Notes: generated from the sequence alone by a model not told the origin. A DNA stretch of 64,000 nt from Aquibacillus kalidii (GCF_014280935.1 NZ_JACLZI010000066.1:1-64000), one strand, 5' to 3'; shown: positions 34,174 through 43,346, numbered from the stretch's first letter. Translations and numbers: made by a program.

Positions 34174-34859
34174 TTTGTGCGATAATGCAACCTACGTATA
34201 TACCATGGGCGGGTTATTTTAATATGATATATAATGTAGATAAGTTTGTTTTTTTAGATGATGTTAAGTTTTCCAAGCGTTCATGGCAACAAAGAAATAA
34301 GTTGATTATTTCAGGTAATGAAAAGTTCCTTACAATCCCTGTTAGTAATAGTAGTGATACAAGCAAATTTATTAAGGATATTAAAACTGATAACGAGCAA
34401 GATTGGAAAATGGAACATCTTTTGACATTAAAACATAATTATAGAAAACATCCTTACTATGATAAGGTATCAGAAATTATGGAAAGAAGTCTATTAGAGA
34501 ACAGTGACAGTTTGGTTGATATTAACATATCTGCTATTCAATTAATTATGAAAGAATTAAAAATAAAAACTGATACTATAAGAAGTAGTGAAATAGAAGT
34601 ATCTGGAAAAAAATCAGAGTATTTATTAAACCTTTGTGAATACTTAGGTGCTAATCAGTATTTAAGTGCTGGTGGATCAAAAGAATATATTCAAGCTGAA
34701 GAAAAGTTTAGTAATAGTAAAATTAATGTTATTTATCATAATTTTGAATGCAAACCGTATTTACAGAAAAATAGTAATAAGTTCATTTCACATTTATCAA
34801 TAATTGACATAATAGCAAATATTGGGGTTGTTGATACAAAAAAATATATTATGGAGTGA
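34170..34859 (+). CDS. WbqC-family protein
   Basis: The 229-residue protein has the WbqC family opening IMQPTYIPWAGYFNMI, VFLDDVKFSKRSWQQRN (about 28-44) and the C-terminal YLSAGGSKEYI. WbqC-like proteins occur in many glycan clusters and are thought to modify sugars by acyl or aminoacyl addition, but no reaction is established for this one. It may further decorate pseudaminic acid before transfer. The start is TTG, with AAAGGAG upstream, overlapping the pseH stop. Confidence 0.9.
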   Translation: MICAIMQPTYIPWAGYFNMIYNVDKFVFLDDVKFSKRSWQQRNKLIISGNEKFLTIPVSNSSDTSKFIKDIKTDNEQDWKMEHLLTLKHNYRKHPYYDKVSEIMERSLLENSDSLVDINISAIQLIMKELKIKTDTIRSSEIEVSGKKSEYLLNLCEYLGANQYLSAGGSKEYIQAEEKFSNSKINVIYHNFECKPYLQKNSNKFISHLSIIDIIANIGVVDTKKYIME

Positions 34860-34864
34860 TTAAG

Positions 34865-35911
34865 ATGCTTATTGAACTCGAAGGTCGTTCGATAGGAAGG
34901 AATTCTAAACCATTTATTATTGCAGAGATGTCAGGAAATCACAATAAATCACTGGAACGTGCACTAAAAATTGTAGAAGAAGCCGCTAAAGCTGGTGTTG
35001 ATGCATTAAAAATACAGACTTATACTGCTGAAACAATGACTTTAAATTCTGAAAAATCAGAATTTATTATCAGTGATTATGGTAATATATGGAAGGGTGA
35101 ATCTTTATTTGAGCTTTATAAAAAAGCTTATACTCCATGGGAATGGCACAAACCTATTTTTGACCGTGCTAGAGAATTAGGTATGATTCCATTTAGTACC
35201 CCTTTTGATGAGACAGCTGTTGACTTTCTAGAAGAATTAGATGTTCCTTTGTATAAGATTGCTTCTTTTGAAAATAATGATTTACCTCTAATTAGAAAAG
35301 TTGCTTCTACTGGGAAACCAATGATTATTTCCACTGGTATGGCAACGATTGCAGAACTAGATGAAACGGTAAGTGAAGCAAGAAAAGCTGGCTGCAATGA
35401 ATTAATCTTATTAAAATGCACTAGTACTTATCCTGCTTCGCCTATGAATTCTAATATCTCAACTATCCCTCATATGAAAGATCTCTTTAATTGTCAAGTT
35501 GGTCTTTCCGATCATACCTTAGGAACAGGGGTTGCTGTTGCAAGTGTGGCATTAGGAGCAACTGTGATTGAAAAGCACTTTACTTTATCTAGAGAAGATG
35601 GAGGAGTGGACTCAACTTTTTCTATGGAGCCAGATGAAATGAGTCAGTTAGTTACCGAGACAGAAAAAGCTTGGCAAGCAATTGGTGCTATTACATATGG
35701 GCCAACTGAGGCTGAATTAAATTCTTTAAAGTTTCGCCGTTCTATTTACGTAACAAAAGATATCAAAGCTGGTGAGAGTTTTACTAAAGATAACATAAGA
35801 GTAATCAGGCCAGGTTATGGAATGAAGCCTAAGTATTTTGATAAAGTGCTAGGAAGAGTTGCGACTAAAGATATTTGTGCAGGTAGCCCTCTATCTGCCG
35901 ATTTTGTTTAA
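34865..35911 (+). CDS. pseI: pseudaminic acid synthase
   Basis: The 348-residue NeuB-family synthase condenses the PseG product with phosphoenolpyruvate. The TIM barrel carries FIIAEMSGNHNKSLE (about 17-31), DALKIQTYTAETMT, and GLSDHTLGTGVAVAS (about 214-228). The C-terminal antifreeze-like SAF domain (about 287-348) is complete. I use the ATG at 34865, with GGAG 8 nt upstream; a GTG three codons earlier overlaps the preceding stop. It ends the pse operon and is followed by a terminator. Confidence 0.95.
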   Translation: MLIELEGRSIGRNSKPFIIAEMSGNHNKSLERALKIVEEAAKAGVDALKIQTYTAETMTLNSEKSEFIISDYGNIWKGESLFELYKKAYTPWEWHKPIFDRARELGMIPFSTPFDETAVDFLEELDVPLYKIASFENNDLPLIRKVASTGKPMIISTGMATIAELDETVSEARKAGCNELILLKCTSTYPASPMNSNISTIPHMKDLFNCQVGLSDHTLGTGVAVASVALGATVIEKHFTLSREDGGVDSTFSMEPDEMSQLVTETEKAWQAIGAITYGPTEAELNSLKFRRSIYVTKDIKAGESFTKDNIRVIRPGYGMKPKYFDKVLGRVATKDICAGSPLSADFV

Positions 35912-36007
35912 TTAGGTTTATCTAAAGAATAATAATTGTTTACTACATATTCTTTTATAGATAAACGATAAAAGTTCGTATAAATATTAAAAAGACTTAT
36001 CATTAGA

Positions 36008-36047
36008 AGAAGATGACTTTGTAAACAATGAAGCCATCTTCTTTTTT
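36008..36047 (+). terminator. intrinsic terminator of the pse operon
   Basis: AGAAGATGACTT (36008-36019) and AAGCCATCTTCT (36031-36042) form a 12-bp stem with one mismatch, followed by TTTTTTG. The rest of the 300-bp gap holds only the promoter of the next gene. Confidence 0.85.
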
Positions 36048-36129
36048 GTGACCTATGATTTAATCAGTAGATTGTACTTCTTAGTATTTGTCATTTACCA
36101 AATCTAGAACTTTATAATGTCATTTTCAA

Positions 36130-36140
36130 GCCGATATAAT
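36130..36140 (+). promoter_or_regulatory. sigma-D-type -10 element of the protease-flagellin gene
   Basis: GCCGATATAAT contains the full sigma-D -10 consensus GCCGATAT. At the expected -35 distance the sequence reads TTTA rather than TAAA, so the -35 is weak. The leader of about 65 nt ends in ATCAGGAGAATAATC before the ATG, and it lacks the hairpin and CANGGANG sites seen in the hag leader. Confidence 0.7.
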
Positions 36141-36212
36141 AGTCAAGAACAAAAAATATGACTCTTAATTTATTATGCCATATGATAATTATTAACATCA
36201 GGAGAATAATCA

Positions 36213-38027
36213 ATGATCATAAAACATAACATCCCGTCATTAAATACATATCGTCAACTTTCAAAGAACCAATCCCAACTAGTTAAATCAATGGAAAAGT
36301 TATCATCAGGATTAAAAATAAATCGTGCCGGAGACGATGCTGCTGGTTTATCTATATCTGAAAAGATGAGAGCACAAATCCGAGGTTTGGAACAAGTATC
36401 TAGAAATATTCAAGATACAATATCTTTGGTACAGACTGCAGAAGGTGGACTTAAAGAGATTCATTCTTTATTACACCGGGGGCGTGAATTAGCTGTACAG
36501 GCTTCTAATGGAACATTAACCGTGAATGATAGAAAGGCAATTGAGCAAGAAACAAATCAAATAGTAAAAGAAATTGACAATATTGCTATTAATACGAAGT
36601 TTAATGGTAAGTATTTATTAAGCTCTGGTTCCACCTTTTCAGGCCCATCTACTGGAGGAGGTACAGGTGGAACCACAAATCCCCCACCATCTTCCGTTGA
36701 CACAATCACTACAACAGAAGAAGCGGGAATTATTGATTCTTTAAAAAGATCTATGCTTGAACAATCTGAAAGTATGGTTTTAACTCATTTTGGTATACAA
36801 GCAGATAACTCCGACTTAACCATTTACTTAGATGATCCTGATGGTAATAATACCCTTGCTTTCGTTAGTTATTATGTGGGTGCTGACGGAAAAGGGGTCA
36901 ATTTGGAGCTCCATTTAGACAAAGGAGTATTTACTGCCCCCTATTATCCTAATGGTGGTACAGGACCAATTTATAATGACCGTATAATCGTTCACGAAAT
37001 GACACATGCGATTATGGCACGTAGCATGAATTTCGCATCGCTCCCGAAATGGTTTAAGGAAGGAGCTGCTGAATTTATCCATGGTGGAGATGAACGGTTA
37101 GAGGGTGATATATACTACAGTGGGAAAGCTGGTGTTGTTTCAGCAATAGGTGATGGTACAGATAGTACATGGGTGAACGATAGTAAACATTACTCTGCGG
37201 GTTATACAGCTGTGCGCTATTTACACGACCGAATTAAAGACGCTGGTGGAGAAGGGATAAAGGACGTAATGGTTTATCTCAATCAACACCAAGATCAAAC
37301 ATTGGACGATGCACTTCGGAATATCTCAAAAGGGTCTTATATGGGGGGAATAACAGATTTTATCAGTGATTATAAGACAAATGGAGTAGATTTTATCAAT
37401 ACTGAGATAGATCTAACAAATAGTGATACTGGTGCAATTGGAGGATTTGACGCGGATAGTGGCGCTATCAAGACCGCGGAAAATGTTGTGGCTGATACGG
37501 ATAACTATAATGAGGATCCATTAACATATTTTAATGAAGTATGGCCTGTTTCATTAATGGAATCAACTTCAACAACATCACCTTTTGTCTCAATATCAAA
37601 TCCATTGATAACTAGTGATTTATCAGCTATCTCAAGTAATAAATTAATCTCAACACAAATCGGTGCTAACTCAGGTCAGACATTCGTGTTTAATCGAAGT
37701 AATGCAACAACTATTAACTTAAGCATTGATGATGTTGATATGATTAATAATCCTACTACAGCTATAGAAAAATTTAATGTTGCCATCGGTTATGTATCCA
37801 GTGAACGCTCTAGATATGGTGCTATCCAAAATCGTCTAGAACATGCTTTTTCAAACTCATCTATAATGAATGATAATTTAGTAGGTGCTGAGTCTCTTAT
37901 TCGTGATGCTGATATAGCGAAAGAAATGATGCAGGTTACAAAAAAGAACATTCTTGCTCAAGTGGCACAGAGCATGTTATCACAAGCAAATCAACATCCT
38001 CAAGGTGTTTTAAAACTTTTAGGATGA
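36213..38027 (+). CDS. flagellinolysin: flagellin with inserted zinc-metalloprotease domain
   Basis: The 604-residue protein has complete flagellin ends. Residues 1-142 (D0/D1, with SSGLKINRAGDDAAGLSISE) and about 485-604 (QIGANSGQTFVF, ESLIRDADIAKEMMQ, LSQANQHPQGVLKLLG) align with Hag. Between them, after a Gly/Thr/Pro linker (147-168), lies a gluzincin-type peptidase. Its motif is HEMTH with His261, Glu262 and His265, and the third ligand is Glu287 in WFKEGAAEF, the same pattern as clostridial collagenase (M9) and the flagellinolysin of Clostridium haemolyticum. All zinc and catalytic residues are intact. It should assemble into the filament and display protease along it. The promoter is sigma-D-like. 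Confidence 0.95.
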   Translation: MIIKHNIPSLNTYRQLSKNQSQLVKSMEKLSSGLKINRAGDDAAGLSISEKMRAQIRGLEQVSRNIQDTISLVQTAEGGLKEIHSLLHRGRELAVQASNGTLTVNDRKAIEQETNQIVKEIDNIAINTKFNGKYLLSSGSTFSGPSTGGGTGGTTNPPPSSVDTITTTEEAGIIDSLKRSMLEQSESMVLTHFGIQADNSDLTIYLDDPDGNNTLAFVSYYVGADGKGVNLELHLDKGVFTAPYYPNGGTGPIYNDRIIVHEMTHAIMARSMNFASLPKWFKEGAAEFIHGGDERLEGDIYYSGKAGVVSAIGDGTDSTWVNDSKHYSAGYTAVRYLHDRIKDAGGEGIKDVMVYLNQHQDQTLDDALRNISKGSYMGGITDFISDYKTNGVDFINTEIDLTNSDTGAIGGFDADSGAIKTAENVVADTDNYNEDPLTYFNEVWPVSLMESTSTTSPFVSISNPLITSDLSAISSNKLISTQIGANSGQTFVFNRSNATTINLSIDDVDMINNPTTAIEKFNVAIGYVSSERSRYGAIQNRLEHAFSNSSIMNDNLVGAESLIRDADIAKEMMQVTKKNILAQVAQSMLSQANQHPQGVLKLLG

Positions 38028-38102
38028 AATAGTTTTAAAGCTTAGTAAGAATCAATAACCTTTATCTGATCTATTTTAATTAACAATAGTTGTTTCCTAT
38101 TA

Positions 38103-38146
38103 AAAAAACCCTAAAGTTAGAAGGAGGCAAACTTTAGGGTTTTTTA
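38103..38146. terminator. bidirectional terminator
   Basis: AACCCTAAAGTT (38107-38118) and AACTTTAGGGTT (38130-38141) form a perfect 12-bp stem. A T-run follows on the right and an A-run precedes on the left, so it stops both the protease-flagellin gene and the converging DUF2920 gene. Confidence 0.92.
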
Positions 38147-38210
38147 GATAGACTCGAAATGTTGTTCTTCAGAAAATTACCCATTTCTGAAACGGATATT
38201 TCTACATATT

Positions 38211-39296
38211 TTATCTAAAATCGAAATTAAAAATTGGTAGACCATGTGAGTAATCGACCGTTATAAACGTATTTTTTAGTCTAATTTCATATTTACTTTC
38301 TCTTTCCAGACTCTTTCTGGTGGAACGTTCAAAATTAATAGCATACTGAAAGAGTTCAAAAAAATCTGCATTTAAACCATGATTATTGGACTTATATTTT
38401 ATATTATCTATATCTTCCTTTTTAACAAGAATATAATCTGAATTAGATAAAGAAGCGATTATTTTTTTCTTTTCGTTATGATTTATTAAATTGTCTTCGT
38501 CACCTTGAAATGCTAAGACCTGTGTTCTCATATTAAAGTTCTTATACAGTGTACTCAAGTTTAAATCATTTTTATGTTTAATAATATCTTTGGCTAAATA
38601 ATTGAATTCAATGGCAAGAGTTGCTTTGCCAAGTTTGTTATAAAGGTGTCTATTTCCTGAAAGATAACCAGGCTCTGTCCAAGCTGAATTATCAATTATA
38701 AAAGAAAATAAGTTAGGTGCTAATCTATTGGATAAGTGTAACAAATAAGCTCCATGAGAATGACCATAGCCAATAATCCTTTTGGAATTAAAGGATAAAT
38801 TATTATCTTTAAGTATAATCTTTATAGTTTCTATTGCACAGATTAAATCTATTGCCTGCATATAGCCCATATCATTAAAATGTTCAATAGTTTCATCGAG
38901 GTCAGCAGTTAATGGTAGGACAGTATTTTTATTGGATATTATTTGAGATAAAGCAGAAGAATTTATCTTAATTTTTTCTAACTCTTCTACTGTGAGGATT
39001 GAATTTAAAAGGTCGGGATCTTTGTAACTAAATTTATTAGTGGATTGCATATAGCAACTACCAAAATAGTCACATTGGATTGTAACTAAATTATATTTAT
39101 CTGCAAATTGTCTTCGCATTTTTGTATAAACGTTTGAGTCAATGTCCCCGCCAAATCCAGGAACGAATATTACCAATCCTGTTCGTTCATTTACTCCATT
39201 TTCTGGGATGGAAAACTCAATTCGTAATTCACGATTACAAGACCCATTATATATATTTTGATGAGCCGGTATGTGTAAACTGTGTTGTTCAGCCAT
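38211..39296 (-). CDS. DUF2920 family alpha/beta-hydrolase-like protein
   Basis: The 361-residue protein resembles the DUF2920 family found in flagellin-glycosylation loci. An oxyanion-type VIFVPGFGGD (about 42-51) and a nucleophile elbow GYGHSHGAYLL (Ser about 180) are followed by a late acidic segment (FQGDEDNL) and His in NNHGLNAD, giving a plausible Ser-Asp-His triad. The substrate is unknown; an esterase acting on acylated sugars is conceivable. I start at ATG 39296, since AGGAG lies 9 nt upstream; the ATG three codons earlier touches the ribosome binding site. It is transcribed against the flagellar genes. Confidence 0.85.
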   Translation of the reverse strand: MAEQHSLHIPAHQNIYNGSCNRELRIEFSIPENGVNERTGLVIFVPGFGGDIDSNVYTKMRRQFADKYNLVTIQCDYFGSCYMQSTNKFSYKDPDLLNSILTVEELEKIKINSSALSQIISNKNTVLPLTADLDETIEHFNDMGYMQAIDLICAIETIKIILKDNNLSFNSKRIIGYGHSHGAYLLHLSNRLAPNLFSFIIDNSAWTEPGYLSGNRHLYNKLGKATLAIEFNYLAKDIIKHKNDLNLSTLYKNFNMRTQVLAFQGDEDNLINHNEKKKIIASLSNSDYILVKKEDIDNIKYKSNNHGLNADFFELFQYAINFERSTRKSLERESKYEIRLKNTFITVDYSHGLPIFNFDFR

Positions 39297-39490
39297 AATA
39301 GACATCTCCTAAGAAGTAGTTAATAGAAACTTTTTATTGATATTTTAAAGCATCTCAGCTTATTTGACATAAAATTGCATCTAATAATTTCATGTAAAAA
39401 ATGGATAGCTAATAATTATTTTAAATTTATTTAATCTATAAAAATTTCTGCATGTACCATACCATATTACAACAAAACTTCAATAATTAC

Positions 39491-39517
39491 TTTAAAATTC
39501 TAAGAGGTAACCGATAA
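39491..39517 (+). promoter_or_regulatory. possible sigma-D promoter of flaG-fliD-fliS-fliT
   Basis: TTTAAA (39491-39496) and ACCGATAA (39510-39517) resemble the sigma-D elements, but TAAA to -10 spacing is 13 rather than 15 bp. The -10 core CCGATAA is the same as before flgM and hag. Nothing else was seen between 39297 and 39560. Confidence 0.5.
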
Positions 39518-39560
39518 AATAACTATACGACTTTAATTAACGTAAAGGATTGGTGTGACC

Positions 39561-39941
39561 ATGAATGTAGAAAAAACCATTTCTGGATCTCAACTCCTGC
39601 AAAAGTCTTCAAACAACGGGCATGGTACAACTGCAGAAGAAAGAACCACTATTATTCAAAATTCTATTGCTGAGAGAACTACATTACCAGAAGGAACATA
39701 TGAAGGGCAAACATTGGATAAGAAAGAAATTGAAAAAATGATAGCGGGTTTGAATGATTTTCTAAAGCCCACTGAAACAGCACTTCATTTTGAATTCCAT
39801 GAAAAATTAGACGAATATTATGTTACGATTATTAATCCTCAAACGAAAGAAGTAATAAAAGAAATACCACCTAAAAAATTATTAGATGCTTATGCTTCAA
39901 TGGCTGAATTTTTAGGATTTATAGTTGACGAGAAGATATAG
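39561..39941 (+). CDS. flaG: FlaG family flagellar protein
   Basis: The 126-residue protein has a polar N-terminal half and the FlaG domain in the C-terminal half: TALHFEFHEKLDEYYVTIIN, then EVIKEIPPKKLLDAYASMAE. FlaG influences filament length and lies before fliD in most polarly or peritrichously flagellated bacteria (yvyC in B. subtilis). The ATG at 39561 aligns best with the AAAGGAT site; a GTG at 39555 is the alternative. fliD follows after 14 bp. Confidence 0.92.
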   Translation: MNVEKTISGSQLLQKSSNNGHGTTAEERTTIIQNSIAERTTLPEGTYEGQTLDKKEIEKMIAGLNDFLKPTETALHFEFHEKLDEYYVTIINPQTKEVIKEIPPKKLLDAYASMAEFLGFIVDEKI

Positions 39942-39955
39942 GATGGTGAATTAAT

Positions 39956-41467
39956 ATGGTAAGTGGAATTAGTAGTACAAGGTTAAGTGGACTTGCTTCA
40001 GGGATGGATACGGAAGCCCTGGTAGCCAAATTGATGGATGTGGAGAAAATGCCTTTGACCAAGATGCAACAAGATAAATCTTGGATGACGTGGCAAAGAG
40101 ATGCTTATCGTGACACCAACAAAGCTTTGTATGATTTTAATTTAAAACTCTCTGATATGAAGTATACCAAATCATATATGTCTAAAACGACAACATCATC
40201 TCAACCGAATGCTGTTACAGTAACTGGAAATACTGCAAGTTCAAATGGTAGCTATAGTATTCAGGTTAATGAACTAGCAACAGCAGCAATAAAAGTAGGG
40301 ACACAGTCATTAGGCTCATCTTTTGATCCGGATGCAGCTTTATCAAGTGACTTACATGGTGATATTACTTTTTCTACTTATAACGAAAGTGGCGAGATGG
40401 TAACAAAGTCTGTGACGATTGCAGCGGGTGATACATTGAATGGAGTTTTAAAGAAAATCTCTGATAGTGACGCTGGTTTGCGAGCATTTTATGATAAATC
40501 GTCTGGAAAAGTAGTAATGGAAAGAACAGCAACAGGCGACTTTAATCCAGTAGATCCAACAACAGGGGATAATGATGGAGAAGAAATAATACTAGGTGCT
40601 TCAAGTTTCTTTGATTTTGTAAACTTAAGTGGATCTGTAGAACAAAACGGAACAAATGCAGAAATAGTTTATAATGGTGGACTGACACTAACACCAAAGA
40701 GTAACTCTTATACAATGAATGGTTTAACTTTTAATTTCAATACTACAACTACTTCACCTGCTCAAATAACTGTAGACAATAATGTTGACGAAGCGTTTAA
40801 TAAGATTAAAGAATTCATCGATGAGTATAATAAATTAGTAGAGAAATTAAATGGTAGCCTAACAGAAACTAGATATAGAGATTATAAGCCATTAACGGAT
40901 GAACAAAAAGAAGGGATGTCTGAAGACCAAGTTAAGCTTTGGGAAGAAAGAGCTAAAAGCGGTTTGTTGAAAGGGGACAGCTTAGTAACAGATGGTCTGT
41001 TTGATATTCGTGAAAAATGGTACACAGAAGTTAATACAGGTGGAGCGTATGATTTAATCACGGATCTAGGTATTGGAACTTCAAAAGAATTTCTAGAGAG
41101 CGGAATATTAACGATAAAAGATGAGCAAAAGCTTAAAGATGCACTAAGAAATGATCCTGAGAGTGTCTATAAGTTATTCGCGAATAATGAAGCCGGTTCA
41201 GATAAAGGACTTGTCTATAAATTAGAAGCATCCATTAAGAAAACCATGACTTCAATCGAGGAACGTGCAGGAAAAAGTACATCCACTAACCAGCAGTATA
41301 CATTAGGAAAACGATTAGATGATCTGGATGATAGAATTGATGACTTTCAACAAAGGTTAGCTACCATCGAAAACAGATATTGGAGTCAATTTACGGCCAT
41401 GGAAAAAGCCATGACTCGATTTAACTCCCAATCGATGTATCTTTCCAATCAATTTGGTGGATTTTAA
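39956..41467 (+). CDS. fliD: FliD, flagellar filament cap
   Basis: The 503-residue secreted cap protein promotes flagellin polymerisation at the tip. The N-terminal domain contains RLSGLASGMDTEALVAKLMD (about 8-27), the variable middle includes a KVVMERTATGDFN stretch, and the C-terminal FliD_C domain ends with TRFNSQSMYLSNQFGGF. The length is normal for a short FliD. GGATGGTG precedes the ATG. Its export chaperone FliT is encoded two genes downstream. Confidence 0.95.
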   Translation: MVSGISSTRLSGLASGMDTEALVAKLMDVEKMPLTKMQQDKSWMTWQRDAYRDTNKALYDFNLKLSDMKYTKSYMSKTTTSSQPNAVTVTGNTASSNGSYSIQVNELATAAIKVGTQSLGSSFDPDAALSSDLHGDITFSTYNESGEMVTKSVTIAAGDTLNGVLKKISDSDAGLRAFYDKSSGKVVMERTATGDFNPVDPTTGDNDGEEIILGASSFFDFVNLSGSVEQNGTNAEIVYNGGLTLTPKSNSYTMNGLTFNFNTTTTSPAQITVDNNVDEAFNKIKEFIDEYNKLVEKLNGSLTETRYRDYKPLTDEQKEGMSEDQVKLWEERAKSGLLKGDSLVTDGLFDIREKWYTEVNTGGAYDLITDLGIGTSKEFLESGILTIKDEQKLKDALRNDPESVYKLFANNEAGSDKGLVYKLEASIKKTMTSIEERAGKSTSTNQQYTLGKRLDDLDDRIDDFQQRLATIENRYWSQFTAMEKAMTRFNSQSMYLSNQFGGF

Positions 41468-41488
41468 AAAGGAGGAGCTATTACACTA

Positions 41489-41887
41489 ATGATGAATCAA
41501 ACATATAACACTTATCAAAACAATTCCGTTATGACTGCTTCCCCAGCAGATCTAACTTTAATGCTGTATAATGGCTGTTTAAAATTTATTAAACAGGCTA
41601 AGAAAGGTATTGAAGAAAACAATTACGAGAAAAAGAATACGAATATACAAAAGTCTCAAAACATCATTGATGAACTATCTATTACTTTAGATCAAGAGGT
41701 GGCAATATCTAAGCAAGTTTTACCACTATATGATTTTATTAAGAGGCAACTTGTTGAAGCGAATATCAAAAATGATGTGGAAAAACTAGACCAAGCTGCT
41801 GAGTTAATAACAGAATTTCGTGATACTTGGCAACAAGTGATTAAGATTAATCGTCAAAGGCAGTATAGTGGGCAAGGTTCAGTTTAA
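41489..41887 (+). CDS. fliS: FliS, flagellin export chaperone
   Basis: The 132-residue helical protein starts YNTYQNNSVMTASPADLTLM, then LYNGCLKFIKQA, the FliS hallmark. FliS binds the flagellin C-terminus, protects it from polymerising and delivers it to the export gate; it may also serve the protease-flagellin, whose C-terminus is conserved. AAGGAGGAGC lies upstream with long spacing. The stop overlaps the fliT start (TAATG). Confidence 0.96.
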   Translation: MMNQTYNTYQNNSVMTASPADLTLMLYNGCLKFIKQAKKGIEENNYEKKNTNIQKSQNIIDELSITLDQEVAISKQVLPLYDFIKRQLVEANIKNDVEKLDQAAELITEFRDTWQQVIKINRQRQYSGQGSV

Positions 41888-42240
41888 TGTCAAAAGTAGA
41901 AGAGTATTATAAGTTATCTAATAGTTTATTAGAAACGTTAAATACCAAAGTTACAAAAGATCAAAGGCAAGAAAAAATAGATAAGATAACGTCCATTCTT
42001 GCTGCAAGGGAAGCTCTAGCTTCTAATTTTAGCAAAACATATACTGAAGAAGAAAAAGAAATTGGAACTTCTATTATCGCATTAGACAAACAAATCCAAG
42101 TTAAAATGACTGATTTTTTTGAAGAGATAAAGTTAGATATAAAGAACACTAAGAAACAAAAGAATTCCAATCAAAAGTATGTTAATCCATATCAAAACCT
42201 TTCCTCTTTTGATGGTATGTACCTTGATAAAAAGAATTAA
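41887..42240 (+). CDS. fliT: FliT-type flagellar chaperone
   Basis: The 117-residue charged helical protein is encoded directly behind fliS with overlapping stop and start codons. Its size and position match B. subtilis FliT (113 residues), the FliD chaperone. Sequence similarity within this family is low, so the call rests mostly on context, with VEEYYKLSNSLLETL at the start as supporting evidence. It ends the flagellar block. Confidence 0.85.
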   Translation: MSKVEEYYKLSNSLLETLNTKVTKDQRQEKIDKITSILAAREALASNFSKTYTEEEKEIGTSIIALDKQIQVKMTDFFEEIKLDIKNTKKQKNSNQKYVNPYQNLSSFDGMYLDKKN

Positions 42241-42247
42241 TCTTTGT

Positions 42248-42292
42248 AACCTGTTGTATGATGATTGATATTATCGTGCAACAGGTTTTTTT
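42248..42292 (+). terminator. intrinsic terminator of the fliDST unit
   Basis: AACCTGTTG (42248-42256) pairs with CAACAGGTT (42279-42287), and the stem extends inwards with G-T pairs; TTTTTTT follows. Confidence 0.92.
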
Positions 42293-42371
42293 ACGGAAAT
42301 AGTAGGGATAATGAGAGCATAGGTTGTATAATGGAACTTAACAGTAAATATATGAAAGGGGTTAACCATTT

Positions 42372-43346
42372 ATGAAAATAGACCAAATCCAACATTTATC
42401 CCAAAAAATAAAATCCAACATCCAACAAGTTATCGTCGGTAAAAATGACACCATCGACCTACTTTTAGTAGCACTTATTTCTTCCGGTCATGTCTTATTA
42501 GAGGATGTACCTGGAACAGGGAAAACGCTGATGGCGAAGACGCTTGCTAAATCTTTATCTAGTAAATTTAAGCGCATACAATTCACTCCGGACCTACTTC
42601 CTTCAGATGTTACCGGGATTAATTTTTATAGTCAGCAAAAAGGAGAATTTGAGTTTCGAGAAGGTCCGATTTTTTCAAATATACTCTTAGCGGATGAGAT
42701 AAACCGTGCTACCCCGAGAACGCAATCTAGTTTGCTAGAAGCAATGGAGGAAAGACAGGTTACGGTTGATGGTGAAACTCGTAAACTATTAGCTCCATTT
42801 TTAGTAATCGCGACACAAAACCCTGTAGAAAGCCAAGGAACCTTTCCGTTACCAGAGGCACAGCTGGACCGCTTTTTATTAAAAATTAATATAGGCTACC
42901 CAACTAAAGAAGAAGGCATTTCCATCCTAAAACGATTCAAAGAAAAAAATCCGTTAGAGAATATTCAACAAGTTTTGAGTTCAGAAGAGATCATCGAAAT
43001 GCAACAGTTATATTCTCAAGTAATGGTAAGTGAAGATATTCTTTCTTACATGATGGATATTATTGAACAAACAAGATCCCACTCTGATTTAGCGTTAGGC
43101 GTTAGTCCGCGTGGAAGTCAGGCTTTATTAAAAGCCGTTCAGGTTTATGCGTTGATTCAGGGGCGTGAATTTGTTATTCCAGATGATGTAAAGGCAATGG
43201 TTAAGCCTGTTTTAGCGCACCGACTTGTTCTAAATCAACGAATTGGAACGAAACAAAATCAAGCACACGATATTTTAGCAAAGATCCTAAACGAAGTACA
43301 GGTACCTACAGAAGAGGAACTTGCAAAGGAATGGAATGAAAAATGA
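42372..43346 (+). CDS. MoxR-family AAA+ ATPase
   Basis: The 324-residue cytoplasmic ATPase has Walker A VPGTGKTLMAKTLA (about 44-57), Walker B NILLADEINRATPRTQS (about 100-116) and the sensor region VIATQNPVESQGTFPLPEAQLDRF (two parts, about 142-165). MoxR proteins act as chaperones, often with DUF58 proteins that can carry a VWA-like fold. The next gene is such a protein and overlaps it by 4 bp. GGGG precedes the ATG. The unit is inserted between fliT and hpf, which are neighbours in B. subtilis. Confidence 0.94.
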   Translation: MKIDQIQHLSQKIKSNIQQVIVGKNDTIDLLLVALISSGHVLLEDVPGTGKTLMAKTLAKSLSSKFKRIQFTPDLLPSDVTGINFYSQQKGEFEFREGPIFSNILLADEINRATPRTQSSLLEAMEERQVTVDGETRKLLAPFLVIATQNPVESQGTFPLPEAQLDRFLLKINIGYPTKEEGISILKRFKEKNPLENIQQVLSSEEIIEMQQLYSQVMVSEDILSYMMDIIEQTRSHSDLALGVSPRGSQALLKAVQVYALIQGREFVIPDDVKAMVKPVLAHRLVLNQRIGTKQNQAHDILAKILNEVQVPTEEELAKEWNEK

